Assembly: GCA_949152475.1 (NCBI GenBank)
Contig: OX424563.1
Coordinates: forward strand, 37,396,120-37,460,119
Length of the DNA: 64,000 nt
Direction: 5' to 3'
Source: Terebella lapidaria
Taxonomy: Eukaryota; Annelida; Polychaeta; Terebellida; Terebellidae
The notes under the pieces are model-generated. The model was not told the DNA's origin and did not search any database. It saw nothing but the letters and a program-made list of their open reading frames with translations. A program made the translations under genes and the position numbers. Each line of letters starts with the position of its first letter. Position 1 is the stretch's first letter. Below, piece after piece: positions 22,964 to 33,332 of the stretch.

Positions 22964-23015
22964 GCCAATCATCAAGCAGATAAGCTGGTCACGTGACTTC
23001 CAGAGACTATAAAAA
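22964..23015 (+). promoter_or_regulatory. Internal promoter 2 of element B
   Basis: A second module 280 bp downstream: GCCAATCA (22964-22971), E-box TCACGTGA (22989-22996), TATAAAAA (23008-23015). E-box to TATA spacing (11 bp) is almost the same as in promoter 1 (10 bp). The zinc-finger ATG is at 23094, 79 bp after the TATA box, giving a 5' leader of about 50 nt. The A-rich tract at 22869-22881 separates the two modules. Confidence 0.65.
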
Positions 23016-23093
23016 GGGGCAGATAGCTGTTACCGGACGCAGAAGGCAGTTTGCTGTAGCTGAGTCAACATAGACCCGAAGCAGAGAATCAGA

Positions 23094-24441
23094 ATGCCGA
23101 AAGTAAAGACAACACCCCGCAAGCCCCGCCTTCACCGGTGTGGAGACTGCAACCTGGAATTCAAGAACAAACACACATTGCTCCGGCATGTCACGGAGCA
23201 GCACATGGGTGAAGTCACCGTCTTCGCCTGTCCGCAGTGTGACCATTGGAGCAGACGGAAAGAGGGGACACAGAAACATCTGCAGGCCTGACACGGAATG
23301 GACGCGAACCCGATTCGACTAAGGGTTGGCAGAGAGCAGTTTGAGGAAAAAGCCCTCCGGTCCAGGATGACTCCACGGAAAAGCAAGAAAGCAGTAGCAC
23401 GGTTTGATCAGCTGTCGGATACGGAGTCGGAGTCGGGAGGTTCGGTTTCGTCCCGGACCCGGTACCGTTCTGGTACCCAGTCAGTGACCACACTAGCAGC
23501 CGACGTTTCGTCCACGGAGGCGGAGAGCAGTTCGGAAGAAGAATCAGAGCTGAACATTATGGCAAGTGAAGACGAGTTGCAGGACCCGGAGGACCCGGAG
23601 CCGGTTAAGCCACCTGTTACCCGAAGTTCTTCCCGGAACCCCAGACCCATCCCGGGGTACCGGAGCAGATCGAGACCGCGGAAAGAAGCGGAGTCGCAGC
23701 CGTTCTCCGGAGAAATCCAGCCGTCATCAACGCCGGGAATATAGGAAGGAGAGCCCGGAGCATACCAAGGACCGGGGCAGAGAACGTGGCCGAGAGGAGA
23801 AGCGCCACTCCCCATCCAAGTTTTCAGGAGGCAGCATCAAGGGAAAAGGCAAGGGGGTGTACGACTACAAGTTCCGGTTGTTGGAGGAAGGTTCCAGCGG
23901 AGCAACAGCAGAAGTTGGAGTGGCGGATATTGCGGAAATGCAGGGCAGAGACGAGGAAGGCAGTTTCCGGAGTCCAGCTCCGAGAACGACTAGTAGTGGC
24001 AGAGCGGTGAGCAGCATGATCGTCCGGCCCGGAGGCGGAGCAGAAAGCAGATCCAGCGGCCAAGCAGATAGCAGAGCAGATAGCAGAACAGATAGCCGAG
24101 CAGACAGCAGACCTGATGGCAGATCAGGAGGCAGAGCGGAGACCAAAGCGGAAGGCGGAACCAGGAGCAGAGCTGACAGTGAGACGGAGACCCGAGGATC
24201 CACGGAGAGAACTTTACCGGCAACCATTCAAGCAGTAGCCGGAAGCAGAACCAGTACAGCGGCTAAGGATGACGGAATGGAGTCTTCCGCGTCTGACCGA
24301 AGCCATGCGGACGTGCAGAGAGCCCGGAGGAGTATCCTGATGGATCAAGCCAGAGCTACACCCGGAATCCAAGTCGCCGCAAGTCGTCGTAAGTCAAGTC
24401 GGCGCAAGGAGAAGAAAGAAGAACCGTTTCCCAGATTCTAG
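23094..24441 (+). pseudogene. ORF3 of element B: C2H2 zinc-finger, acidic and Arg/Ser-rich protein
   Basis: The N-terminal part (from MPKVKTTPRKPRLHR) has two finger-like units: CGDC-x12-H-x4-H and CPQC-x12-H. An acidic Ser/Glu region follows (SDTESESGGS, EAESSSEEESEL), then Arg/Ser-rich stretches (YRSRSRPRKE, RSRSRSPEKSSR) and a long Ala/Arg/Ser/Asp tail with DSRADSR-like repeats, ending near KKEEPFPRF. The region is spread over more than one frame, and I treat it as a fossil. Position after integrase and behind promoter modules sets it apart from gag and pol. I infer a DNA- or RNA-binding regulator. It is not an envelope: no signal peptide or membrane segment is seen. Elements C and E have counterparts. 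Confidence 0.75.
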
Positions 24442-24531
24442 TATAATTAAGAGTTAAAAGTGGGGAACGGAACAAGCAAGATATCCGGGTACAGTGACCA
24501 TAAACTAGTTAAGAGATACCAGTACCCGGAT
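24424..24531 (+). other. Twin hairpins upstream of the polypurine tract, element B
   Basis: Hairpin 1: CCGTTTCCC (24424-24432) pairs with GGGGAACGG (24462-24470), nine pairs including one G-U, loop 29 nt. Hairpin 2: ATCCGGGTAC (24483-24492) pairs perfectly with GTACCCGGAT (24522-24531), loop 29 nt. Both loops contain TTAAGAG at about the same place; the second ends AGAGATACCA. Element E has the same pair with other stems. Probably an RNA structure of the 3' untranslated region. Confidence 0.75.
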
Positions 24532-24630
24532 CACGGAAAAAGTTGTGTTTGATTATACGGACAATTTAACGGTTGAAAATTTGTATATATGTGATATGTG
24601 ATATTGATCTGTTCGGGACGAACAGAGTCT

Positions 24631-24643
24631 AAGGAAGGGGGAG
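24631..24643 (+). promoter_or_regulatory. Polypurine tract of element B
   Basis: AAGGAAGGGGGAG abuts the TG of the 3' LTR, the expected primer for plus-strand synthesis. Element E has nearly the same tract at its LTR starts. Confidence 0.88.
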
Positions 24644-26011
24644 TGTAACGGTTTTGGGGTGTTCCCAAAAGTTTCCCCTAGGTAATTCTAGCAGTATTTT
24701 GTGATATTACGGTTAAATAACAGTTTATTGAAATGTATATGTGTTTAAAGGTTCATTCGGTTCCGTATTGGTGATATTTAGAAGGTTTTCCGTCTCGGAA
24801 CTTAGTATATTTTTGATGTTGGTAAAGCCGGAGACGGAGACGGAGACGGAACCGGAGACGGAACCGGACAATGGAGTACAAAAACGTAATGACGTTATTT
24901 CCGGAAGGCCACGTGATCAGCCTCATTTTCGGTTTAAAAGGTGACGTAGCAGCCGCTGATTGGTTCTAGAGTGTTTTTGGAAATCCGGAAAAATTTAGTG
25001 TTTTCGCGGGTTATGACGTCACAATGGTCGGTCACGTGACCCTGGGTCTGAGGTCTATAAAAGCCCCCGCTTCACAGCGGACGGCGGAGTTGGTGTCCTG
25101 ACGTCGACCTGTGCAGACCCCTTCTCCCATAGCAGAGTACTCCCTTGCTCCGGCTTAGGTCATACCAGATGATAGCAGTTATGTCTTCCGACTGTACACT
25201 TAGAAAATAAACATGAAAACTTCAACCGAGTTGTTTTTCCTGGAACTGGAATTTATGATAAAGTTAGTTCACCGGAAAAGAAAGTAATACGGAGAAAAGG
25301 GAGATAAGTCCACAGTCGGTTAAGACAAAGTTGTAACGACGTCTTAGGGTGATCAAAGAACCCAGATCACCAAGGAAGGAGACGGATACGGAGGTGGAAT
25401 TCAACGGAGCAACTACGGAGGTGGTACCGGACGAAACAGTTGCAGAGACGGGAACGACGAAGCAGTTGCAGAGGCGGTACCGGACGACGGAGTAGCAGAG
25501 GCAGTACCTGACGGAGCGGTTGCGGTAACCGGAAGTGAGAACACTTCCGAGATTCTCCATTCCAGGTGCAGTCGCAGGTTGCGGTGAGGCGGAGCCAACC
25601 GGAGCAGTTTGCAGTGAGGCGGAACCTGGCAGAGCGGTTGCAGTATTCGGAAACGGCAACGTTCCCGGATTCTCTATTCCAGGTGCAGTCGCAGTTGCAG
25701 TAAGGCGGAAAACGACGGAGCTGTTGCAGTAAAGCGGTATCCCGACGGAGCAGTTGCAGTACCCGGAGACGGAAACGCCTCCGGATTCTTACTTTACAGG
25801 TGCAGTTGCAGATTGGCAGTCGGACAACGGTTAAGAGGTCCATTCCAGACCACGCTACCAACCTTCAGAGACTTCTAGCCGGAGTGTAACCGTACAGCGG
25901 TAGCAGTTTCCCGGAATTTTACCGTTACAGCTCCGATTAAATAACAACTCACCCACCTCCCAAGAAAACCGGTTTATCAAGACGTCACAGAAGGGTGGAG
26001 AACCCGTTACA
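24644..26011 (+). repeat. 3' LTR of element B
   Basis: Runs from TGTAACGG to GTTACA (1368 bp) and is followed by the TTAT target repeat. It carries the same hexamer array, promoter block and AATAAA signal as the 5' LTR. The last ~55 bp, with GACGTCACAGAAGGGTGG, match the end of the A LTR. Confidence 0.93.
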
Positions 26012-26380
26012 TTATAATACTTTTTAATATTCCATTTGCTGGAAATTTCACCAGTTTTTACTTTCAGTCATAAAAACGTCAATTACCTCATGAACAATGA
26101 AATGATTGAATGGAAAATTGGAAATCAGTTTCAGTAGGTATCGATAGAACTTTATAGGACACCAAATCCATCATAATCATGAACAATTTGCACATATATC
26201 ATATGTAAAAATCACTTCCAAAGTCAAATGCAACCTTGGGCGCTTGGGAACGCTATAGGACATAAGCCTTGGGTCTACTACAAGTTTTAAACTAAGTAAG
26301 TATGTGTAAAACATCCTGGTTTTACTTTTGTGTTTCTATCTTTATCAGTTCCTGAGATATAGTGACTTACTTGTTCTAAT
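26012..26380. other. Short non-coding gap between elements B and F
   Basis: About 26273-26370 recurs in direct orientation on the far side of element F (about 50270-50365; landmarks GGGTCTACTACAAG, CTGAGATATAGTGAC). So F sits between two copies of a small host repeat. No gene. Confidence 0.6.
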
Positions 26381-27334
26381 TGTTCTTTTCCCGCCTCAGC
26401 CATCACAATAATCAATACTTTGCTCCCAGTCTACGTGCTCCAAGATTTGTATGTGTGTTCATACAGCATCATCAGTAACTAACCGCCTAACCTGACCATT
26501 GACTTGTGACTTACCTGTGACGTACTCGACGCATGATTGGTTCTAGTTGTTTACTTGTTTACCTGTTTACTGGTTGCTATTTTCCGTTCTGGCGCCAAAT
26601 ATGCGCATTCGAATCTTGGCCTTCATAGAGGCAACAGCATAGATCTAGTCTCATATTTTTTGGGATACTTTGAATATTTGGATTCCTTACACAGCGTGAG
26701 CATCTTTTCTTTGTGGTTTTATTGTATATAGTGCTACTATTCATATATACAGCTGATATTAGTTTATCAGATTTAGAATATTTACAGCTATCAGGTTTAG
26801 AATATTTGTGCAACGCACGTAGATGTTCCTCATACTACAGTTACTGTAATAGCTCTATACATTAGGATTGAACAAGTATTACCATTACAACACGTGTAGT
26901 AATTATGGGTTCGTCTGTCATTTCAGAATCCAAGTATATGTCTAACGATTGTGCAATAAAACACAAAGACCAAAATACCTCCTGTCCAGTATTTTATAAT
27001 GAACCCGCCCGCGGTGAACGCTATGAAATGGGGTACATTATCGAAAGGTACAAATTGTTTGTGTCTTCTTGTAAATAGACCCACGTTGCCATATAGAGGC
27101 ATTCCAATTTTCACAGTTTAATCATGCATGAATAAAATTAATCGATATTCATAGGATATGGTCTGTGCTGACCAGTAAGGTGACTAAAATTTGTCAACAA
27201 TACTGTCTTTGTTATGCATGGAAGGTTTTCCCAGAAGAGGGCAATAAGTGCAACGTGGGTCTTTAATGAAAGACTTCAATGATTTTGCAATTGGCGTAGG
27301 TACCCCATAAACATCGAAGTAGCCGCCGGTAACA
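26381..27334 (+). repeat. 5' LTR of element F
   Basis: Begins TGTTCTTTTCC and ends GCCGGTAACA. It aligns with 49532-50222 on both sides of an extra ~277-bp segment (27030-27306). A poly(A)-like signal CAATAAAAC lies near 26956. The TAAT flank and the adjacent primer site support the boundaries. Confidence 0.82.
27030..27306. mobile_element. Small insertion within the 5' LTR of F
   Basis: The 3' LTR lacks this segment. Its ends are GGGGTAC and GTACCCC, a short inverted repeat, so it may be a MITE that landed after F integrated. No clear target duplication, so class unknown. Confidence 0.5.
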
Positions 27335-27336
27335 AA

Positions 27337-27354
27337 TGGCACCCGATAAAGGAC
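27337..27354 (+). promoter_or_regulatory. Primer-binding site of element F, tRNA-Lys-like
   Basis: TGGCACCCGATAAAGGAC starts two bases after the LTR end. It matches the retroviral tRNA-Lys3 primer site TGGCGCCCGAACAGGGAC at 14 of 18 positions. This supports the LTR call. Mismatches reflect age or another Lys isoacceptor. Confidence 0.65.
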
Positions 27355-28638
27355 TCGAGGAAATTTGTGCTTATTGCAAAATCATACCATGCATGGGCTG
27401 TGAGCTGTCGAGACGGGGCCGTCTACAAGCTGCTTGCTGAGCGTGCTGTCGGAAGATTACAACCCCGGGGTGGACGCTGTTGCCTGCAATCCCTTCCATG
27501 TAACAACCGAGAGCCGCGAGTACGACGCGAGTACGATGGTCGCCTGGGAGGTCAATCTCATACCTCTTGCCGTGCTTCGTATTTCGTGCCTGGTAGTAAA
27601 AGCCAGACCACACGCACGCGTCGTTGTGCTTCAGCAATTCACCGTGAGACGCACGTTTCATCGGTCACCCCACGCCTGCATTCTCCGCATCGTTGCTCGT
27701 CGCTGCTCGCTGACAAACCAACAGGCGGACATACGTCTGCAACATTCGCCTCGGTCAAGGTCGCCTCGCGCTGACGTCAACGTGCGCCAAAATTTCGAAA
27801 GTCACTTTTTAGGTATACAAACACATATAGGATTGCCATTTAACTCCATTGTAACGTTTTATGAGAGAAATCACTTTCAAAATTTTCATAAAATTTCATT
27901 ATGTTGAAGCAATATATATAACTTACAAAATAATAAAAAATCAGCACATGTTGTGGGAATAGATCACACGCTACAAGCATTTGACCGTTAGCTGCTGACA
28001 CCTGGCGAATTCCTCGGAAAGCACACTCCCAAAAAGGGCCGGTTTGTTTATATGTATTCATGCGCACAGTAACAGCTCCAATCAACAGGAAAATTCACAT
28101 GTACATAGAAGAATACTCATAATACCACTATACAAACCAAAACAGAGACATTTTAAAGTGATACATGTGCATTTGGAGGAGAAACTGGGAGTTTTTAAAT
28201 AATATAGTACTTGCCTCATAGATGCCTCATTTTGACCATATAAGGAAATCAATACCGGTCCATAACCTGTAGTGTGAGTTCTCTCCACTTTGCCATAATT
28301 TGTGACAGTCACGTGTTCATAACTTTATGTCTCCATTGTATAGTTGTATATAGTTTGTAAATATCTACAACAATTATATCACTGCATTGTAAAGTGAAAT
28401 CCCCATCAATTCATCGTGTGTACTTGGTCATAATTAGTAATTTGACTTTGTCGTAATCAAAAAACAATTTTAATTGTCAAATTGTTTGGCAATTGTATGT
28501 TTATTGTGCTTGCATGATTGTAAAATATCATTGGTCATAACATATTGTGTTGGTACTCGGTTATAAACTAGTGTATTAGGTTTATGCTAGCTTCATGGTT
28601 TAGGTAGACAGTAATTTTACAAATTGCTGGTAAGCTAC
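27355..28638. other. Leader of element F and unassigned DNA
   Basis: A CG-rich stretch (27400-27790) with many ACGCG/CGAGTACG phrases gives open frames in several directions without any domain. It may be part of a decayed transposon. The rest is AT-rich with no gene seen. Confidence 0.45.
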
Positions 28639-29480
28639 TGTAAAGTTCGACGCCCGCACGTGGGGCGCCGGGTGGTAGGCTACTCTACTAGTACTACAAC
28701 CAGGTTACAGTCCGTCCGGAGCGAGTCCGATCGTCATACATCACATCGTGACACATCACCATCACCATCATCATCACCAACATCAACAACATCATACACA
28801 ACATGCATAGTACATAGTTATGGTAATGTAGCCGTGTGCGGAGCCTGAGATGCCATGGGAGCGGCACCACAGAACTCGCGCACGTGGGCATGTTGCTGGC
28901 CAGCCTCGCCGACGGCACTGCCGCAGGGATAGAACCCTGGACAGCCCGAAGGTCTGCCAGAGCCTGTGTCGCACCATCCCAAGTGGGAAGAAACCGGTGA
29001 TCCACAGGGCGTGAGCCCCCGAGTCAGCAACGGTCTCCCCCACCTGGGCCCCCTATGGAAGTCGTTACTGAGGCCTGACTGGCCTTTACTCGAACAGAGA
29101 CAAGGAGCCCATGGCGTGAGCTCACCTGTCGTGCTCAGTCTCTGGAACAACTCCGGCCACACAGAATGTGACCACAGTATTTATGCTAGAGGCGAGAGCA
29201 CGAGAGATGACGTAAACAGCCAGTGTTCAGTATAGTGGATAAGAGGACTAGAGGGCGTTGCCGGGGCAACGCGCGCTTCGAGCTGAAGCGATCAAAACAA
29301 AGGCCGTAAAACTAGTTAGTGTTTTGCAATGACTCCTGCCGCGATCTTTGGGCAAAATCGCCACATTACCCCCTTCTTACAATGTTGGTCCCCAACATGC
29401 TCCGCCCGCGCCCAAAACTGGGAAACACGACGAAGGCATCACATGCAGGAACCGGAAGGAAGCAAGGTGCTGACACCCGA
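28639..29480 (-). mobile_element. LTR element D fragment: 3' LTR and adjoining 3' end (family 5)
   Basis: On the minus strand the LTR starts TGTGGCGATTTTG (at 29365) and ends TTTACA (28639), 727 bp. It is homologous to the solo LTR at 10528-11231. Immediately upstream in its own orientation is AGAAGGGGGTAA, a polypurine tract, preceded by about 100 bp of presumed element 3' end. A CAT/CAC trinucleotide-rich run (28753-28795) lies in the LTR. Only this end of the element is seen. Superfamily (Ty3 or BEL) cannot be told. Confidence 0.75.
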
Positions 29481-29827
29481 AAGTCGTGGCGCAAATGACT
29501 CAGACCTTAAGGGTCCGTTTTGGAAGAATGGGGAACGACCCCTGGACTTACGAAGTATACTGAACACGCTCCTGAATTTTGAATAAACCCTAATAAACAA
29601 GCTAAAATTTTGAACGAGGTGTTCCGGAAAGGGTAGTGACCTTGGAAGGTTATCCGCGGAAAGGACGGTGTGTCGAGTCTTTGGAATATCTTTATTGTTA
29701 AACTTTAAATTTAGAAATTTTGTAAAACGACACACCGAGTGATCAAAACGTGGTAGTACCTCTAAAAAGTGTGGCCAGCTGCCCGGCCGCGGGAAGCAGC
29801 TCCGGCAAGTCTGCGCGCACATAAATG

Positions 29828-30701
29828 TGTAACAAAACCATGCAACTGCCGCGCTGAAACGTTCGTTAGGAACGGTCACGTGATCTACAAAGTCCACTTG
29901 CGAAGACACCGTTCGCGGAAGAACCGTTCGCGGAAGCACGATTGCGGAAGCATCATCAGCGGAAGCATCGTTCGCGGAAGAACCGTTCGCGGAAGCACGA
30001 TTGCGGAAGCATCAGTCGCGGAAGCACCGTTCGCGGAAGAGGAGCCTTCGCGGAAGAACCGTTCGCGGACGCAGTCTTCACCACGTGGAGAAGAGTGCGG
30101 AAGATACGTTCGCGGACGAAGATGCGCGCGCAGCCACCCTGGCTATATAAGGGAGAGCGGACGGCCGCTCTGAGAGCACTGCAACAGCGACATCGACCGT
30201 GGGGAGATCATCACTGCCACAGCCAAGGGACTCGACGAACTCCGTGCGGACGACTCCTTCTTCAGGGCCTTAGAGTCAACCGGGATTAGACCGACTACCT
30301 GGAGAAACCATTCCACTAAACGGGACGGGAAACTTTAACGGGAAGGGACAGAGAGACGCCGCCGGCTAAGAACTCTTTTTAGTTGTGCCCTCGTGCACTA
30401 TTTATTTTTGAAATGTACAGTGCTCCATGTCTGAACTTCATATTTGTACGTCACGTGGGTGACCAGCCATACAATTGTAAGTTGATTTGATGTATATAAA
30501 TCTTCAATTTATTTACATCTGAGTTGCTTCTTGCCTAAGTGAAGCCGGTAAGCTACGGAGTGATGATACACCAGCGTTGGGGAACGCCAGATTAGTGACG
30601 GCTCTCGAATCACAACGAGCGGGAGTTACATAAAGTCTATACGATCAGAGAAACCAGGTTTTTTGAGCCACACCGAAAACAAGTCATTACCAAACGTCAC
30701 A
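29828..30701 (+). repeat. 5' LTR of element C
   Basis: Runs TGTAACAAAACC to GTCACA. U3 has an E-box (TCACGTGA, near 29877), then an array of the 15-bp unit AACCGTTCGCGGAAG (about 29908-30100), a second CACGTG near 30088, and a TATA box (TATATAA, 30144-30150). Predicted transcription start is near 30175. Confidence 0.93.
29908..30105 (+). repeat. 15-bp motif array in the LTR U3 of C (TTCGCGGAAG)
   Basis: About twelve units share the core TTCGCGGAAG or close variants (ATTGCGGAAG, CAGCGGAAG), mostly spaced by 15 bp, directly upstream of the TATA box. The core holds the dyad TTC-N3-GAA. The same array recurs at 38366-38495 and within gag. Confidence 0.92.
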
Positions 30702-30704
30702 ACT

Positions 30705-30722
30705 TGGTGCCGTGACCAGGAT
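30705..30722 (+). promoter_or_regulatory. Primer-binding site of element C, tRNA-His type
   Basis: TGGTGCCGTGACCAGGAT, three bases after the LTR, is complementary to the 3' end of an animal tRNA-His (ending ATCCTGGTCACGGCA plus CCA) over all 18 bases, as far as I recall that tRNA. Confidence 0.8.
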
Positions 30723-30764
30723 CCCCGAGGGTCTACTGCCAGGGAACGAACCTCAGCATCACTC

Positions 30765-33310
30765 ATGTCCGGCGAAAACGACGAAACTGCCCCAGGGAAG
30801 ACAGGAGGTGAAGAGGAAGACTCTTCGCGGACGGCCTCACTTGCGGACGAGGAAGACAGCGGTTCGCGGAAGCCGACCTTTGCGGAAGAGGGAGACGACC
30901 GTTCGCGGAAGACGACCGTTCGCGGAAGACGTTCGCGGACGACAACTGTTCGCGGAAGACGACCTTGGCGGAAGAGGCCGACGACCGTTCGCGGAAGACA
31001 ACGTTTGCGGAAGACGACCGTTCGCGGAAGAGCAGCTTCACAGCCAGGGGTAGACGGGACGTTTCGACGAGTGAGGAGCAACCAGGGAGGTCGAGACCTT
31101 CCATGGGCCAGTCGGCTAGTCAACAGAGACCCCGGAGCCAGACACCCGACAACCGTTTTCTTTTCAGACACGACTCTGGGTGGCAGCACGATCGAGACAG
31201 GGAGAGGTCAACCTACCTTGAGAGCGTTAGGAGGGGCCCCGAGTTCCGACGAGTGCTGGGACCGGAGTACGTCAATCTGGACGGGGAGGACGGCGAAATC
31301 TGGGCGAGGAGGGATCGGCTACAGCTACCGGAGCAGAGTCCAAGTGTGGCACCTCCAGAGAATGCAGCATTGAGACGGCTTTGGGACCAGTCCCAGCAGC
31401 AGTCTGGCGCAACAGAGCAGCAGTCTGGTGCAACAGGGCAGCGGTCTGGTGTGACGAGTCGACAAACGGGAGTGACTGGAGGACGGGTTACTTGGGCTCC
31501 GACCCAAGAGAGCAGCTCGAGAGGGAGAGGACTTTTCGCGGAAGAGAACATTCGCGGACGAGAGGCATTCTTCGGCGACAGGGACGCTTGCAGCCGGGGA
31601 TCCTTCGTGGATGAACGGGCTCGTGGGCGAGGGGGAGTCTTTGGTGACGAGGACGCTTGTGACCGGGGAGGGCCCTTCGCGGACGACCACGTTCGCGGGC
31701 GAGGACGACTCACAGAAGAGAGTGTTCGCGGAAGAGAGGAGTCTTCACCCAGACGGCGGCTCGACGAAAGGAGTGATCCAGGCGACCAATCTTCCTTTCC
31801 AGTTTTTCAGAGTAGACGGGGAGGACCATTCGCGGATGAGCCGGTTCGCGGAAGACTCGCGGAAGATGGCGTTCGCGGACGTGCATCTTTTGTGGAGGGA
31901 CGTCTCCGAGACATCTTGGCGGACGAGCCCGTTCGCGGAAGACTCGCGGAAGACGGCGTTCGCGGAAGAGGCCTGTTCGCGGAAGAACTTCTTCGGGAGC
32001 TGTTGGCGGAAGAGTCCGTTCGCGGAAGGTTCGCGGAAGACAGTGTTCGCGGAAGGTTCGCGGAAGACAGCGTTCGCGGAAGAGGGAGGTCTTCACCCAG
32101 TCGACAACCGAGACAGCCAGCCTCCTGGAGAAATCCAGCTTCTATTTTAGTCACCCAGGGAGGCCGGAGACAGCACCCTTTCTCATCATCGGGCGATGAG
32201 GGGCCTTCATCTGATGGAGGGACCGACAGCAGCCATGGTTACCCAGGACGGGGGAGGAGACCACCGAGGCGGGGACCGCCGCTGCACCGACGAAGCCCTA
32301 GGCCGAGACGGAGGCAGGAGGACTCGTCGTCCGAGGACAGCACAGCCTGGAATCAGAACGGCAGAAGGAACCGGAAGATGCTGACCCCTGACAAGTTCGA
32401 TGGGACTTCCATAGAGTGGCCGGTGTACCGGGCCCACTTTGACGTCATCGCAGAGGTCAACGGATGGAGCAAGCGGGAACAGGGCGTCTACTTAGCCGGG
32501 AGCTTGACAGGAGAGGCGCGACGAATGCTGACCAGCCTGAGTCCTGCAGACCGGAGGGACATCGACGTTCTGACCGACAAGCTGACCCTACGATTCGACC
32601 CTGACTGTCAGGAGGAGTCCTACAAGGCGACCTTGGGACAGAGAACCCGCAGGAAGGCAGAGACACCCCAGCAGTACGGCTATGAGTTGCAGCGACTGGC
32701 CGGCCGTGGTTATCCGGATCTGAACTCTGCAGCTCAGGAGGCTATCGCCTTAGACCACTTCTGGAAGGGCCATCCAGATGGGGACATGAAGGTGATGGCG
32801 CTCATGAGGAAGATGAAGACCATGGAGGAGGCCATAGCGTTCGTGACCCAGTACGAATGTGTCAAACCCAAGCCTGGGAAGCCGGTGATGTCCATAGAGT
32901 CGGAGGACTCCGAGCCAGCTCTAGGACGGGTCCTACAGCTATTAAAGAACCAGCAGGGAGGCGAGATTACCACCAGTGGGCAGCAGAGCAACCAGCCGAA
33001 CGTAGCGGGTCTACCCAGACTTCCCTACTTCAAGGGGCTCTTTGAGAGCCAAGACAGGAAGCTGGATCGACTAATCGAGCTGTGTGAGCAGGTGCTATCC
33101 ATCAAGCCGAGGGCCGCCACTGCTGAGAACAAGGGACCAAGCGCTAGGCCGGGACCAGATGACTGTTGGTACTGTGGGAAGCCGGGTCATCGGAAGTACC
33201 AGTGTCCAGATCGGCCGCCACCTCGGACCAAGGAGGAGCGCTTGAGTCGACTAATCGAGGAGATTGGTGAGCGGAACAGTTTGACAGACGAGGAGTCGGA
33301 AAACCAGTAG
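30765..33310 (+). CDS. gag: Gag region of element C
   Basis: The front half (to about 32100) is low complexity: Arg, Glu, Ala and Gly-rich peptides such as FAEDSVRGR that derive from the arrayed TTCGCGGAAG motif, plus Gln/Ser-rich stretches. The main 781-codon frame begins at 30965 and ends at 33310. From about 32380 a Ty3-type capsid is readable: LTPDKFDGTSIEWPVYRAHF, LAGSLTGEARRMLTSL, TLRFDPDCQEESYKATL. A CCHC knuckle, CWYCGKPGHRKYQC, lies near 33163-33204. Function: particle and RNA packaging. The pol frame differs from the gag frame, and its first ATG lies 22 nt past the gag end, so pol expression needs one of the recoding or reinitiation routes known for Ty3 elements. Confidence 0.87.
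30850..32090 (+). repeat. TTCGCGGAAG motif copies inside gag coding sequence
   Basis: Two clusters (about 30850-31040 and 31530-32085) hold more than twenty copies or near-copies of the LTR motif. In the main frame it is read either as Phe-Ala-Glu (TTC GCG GAA) or as Val-Arg-Gly (GTT CGC GGA), often alternating within one FAEDSVRGR unit, and the overlapping frame reads Arg-Ser-Arg-Lys. The DNA word is thus kept across frames. Confidence 0.9.
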
Positions 33311-33332
33311 GGCTCATACCAGCCCCAACCGT

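Larger units (their letters stand above)
15827..26011 (+). mobile_element. Ty3/gypsy LTR retrotransposon B (family 1) with extra zinc-finger ORF
   Basis: The order is 5' LTR, gag, Gln-rich nucleocapsid, protease, reverse transcriptase, RNase H, integrase, a 2.7-kb post-pol region with promoter-like modules and a C2H2 zinc-finger ORF, polypurine tract, 3' LTR. Flanks carry the 4-bp direct repeat TTAT (15823-15826, 26012-26015), so this is one insertion. The two LTRs differ by about 1% by eye, so it is young, yet the body looks broken in several places. Relative to a minimal Ty3 element the 2.7-kb accessory region is the unusual part. Confidence 0.95.

Noticed and set aside
1-26011. Elements A and B as arms of one large inverted duplication
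   Set aside because: The two B LTRs are nearly identical, while A and B LTRs differ by several percent, and B has its own TTAT target repeats.
27367-27907. Overlapping open frames of 135, 157 and 96 codons on both strands
   Set aside because: CG-rich palindromic DNA gives long frames on both strands; no domain, no start context, no splice pattern.
29669-29738. Inverted CGGTGTGTCG / CGACACACCG pair as a terminator or MITE
   Set aside because: Only ten bases, no flanking duplication, no further support.
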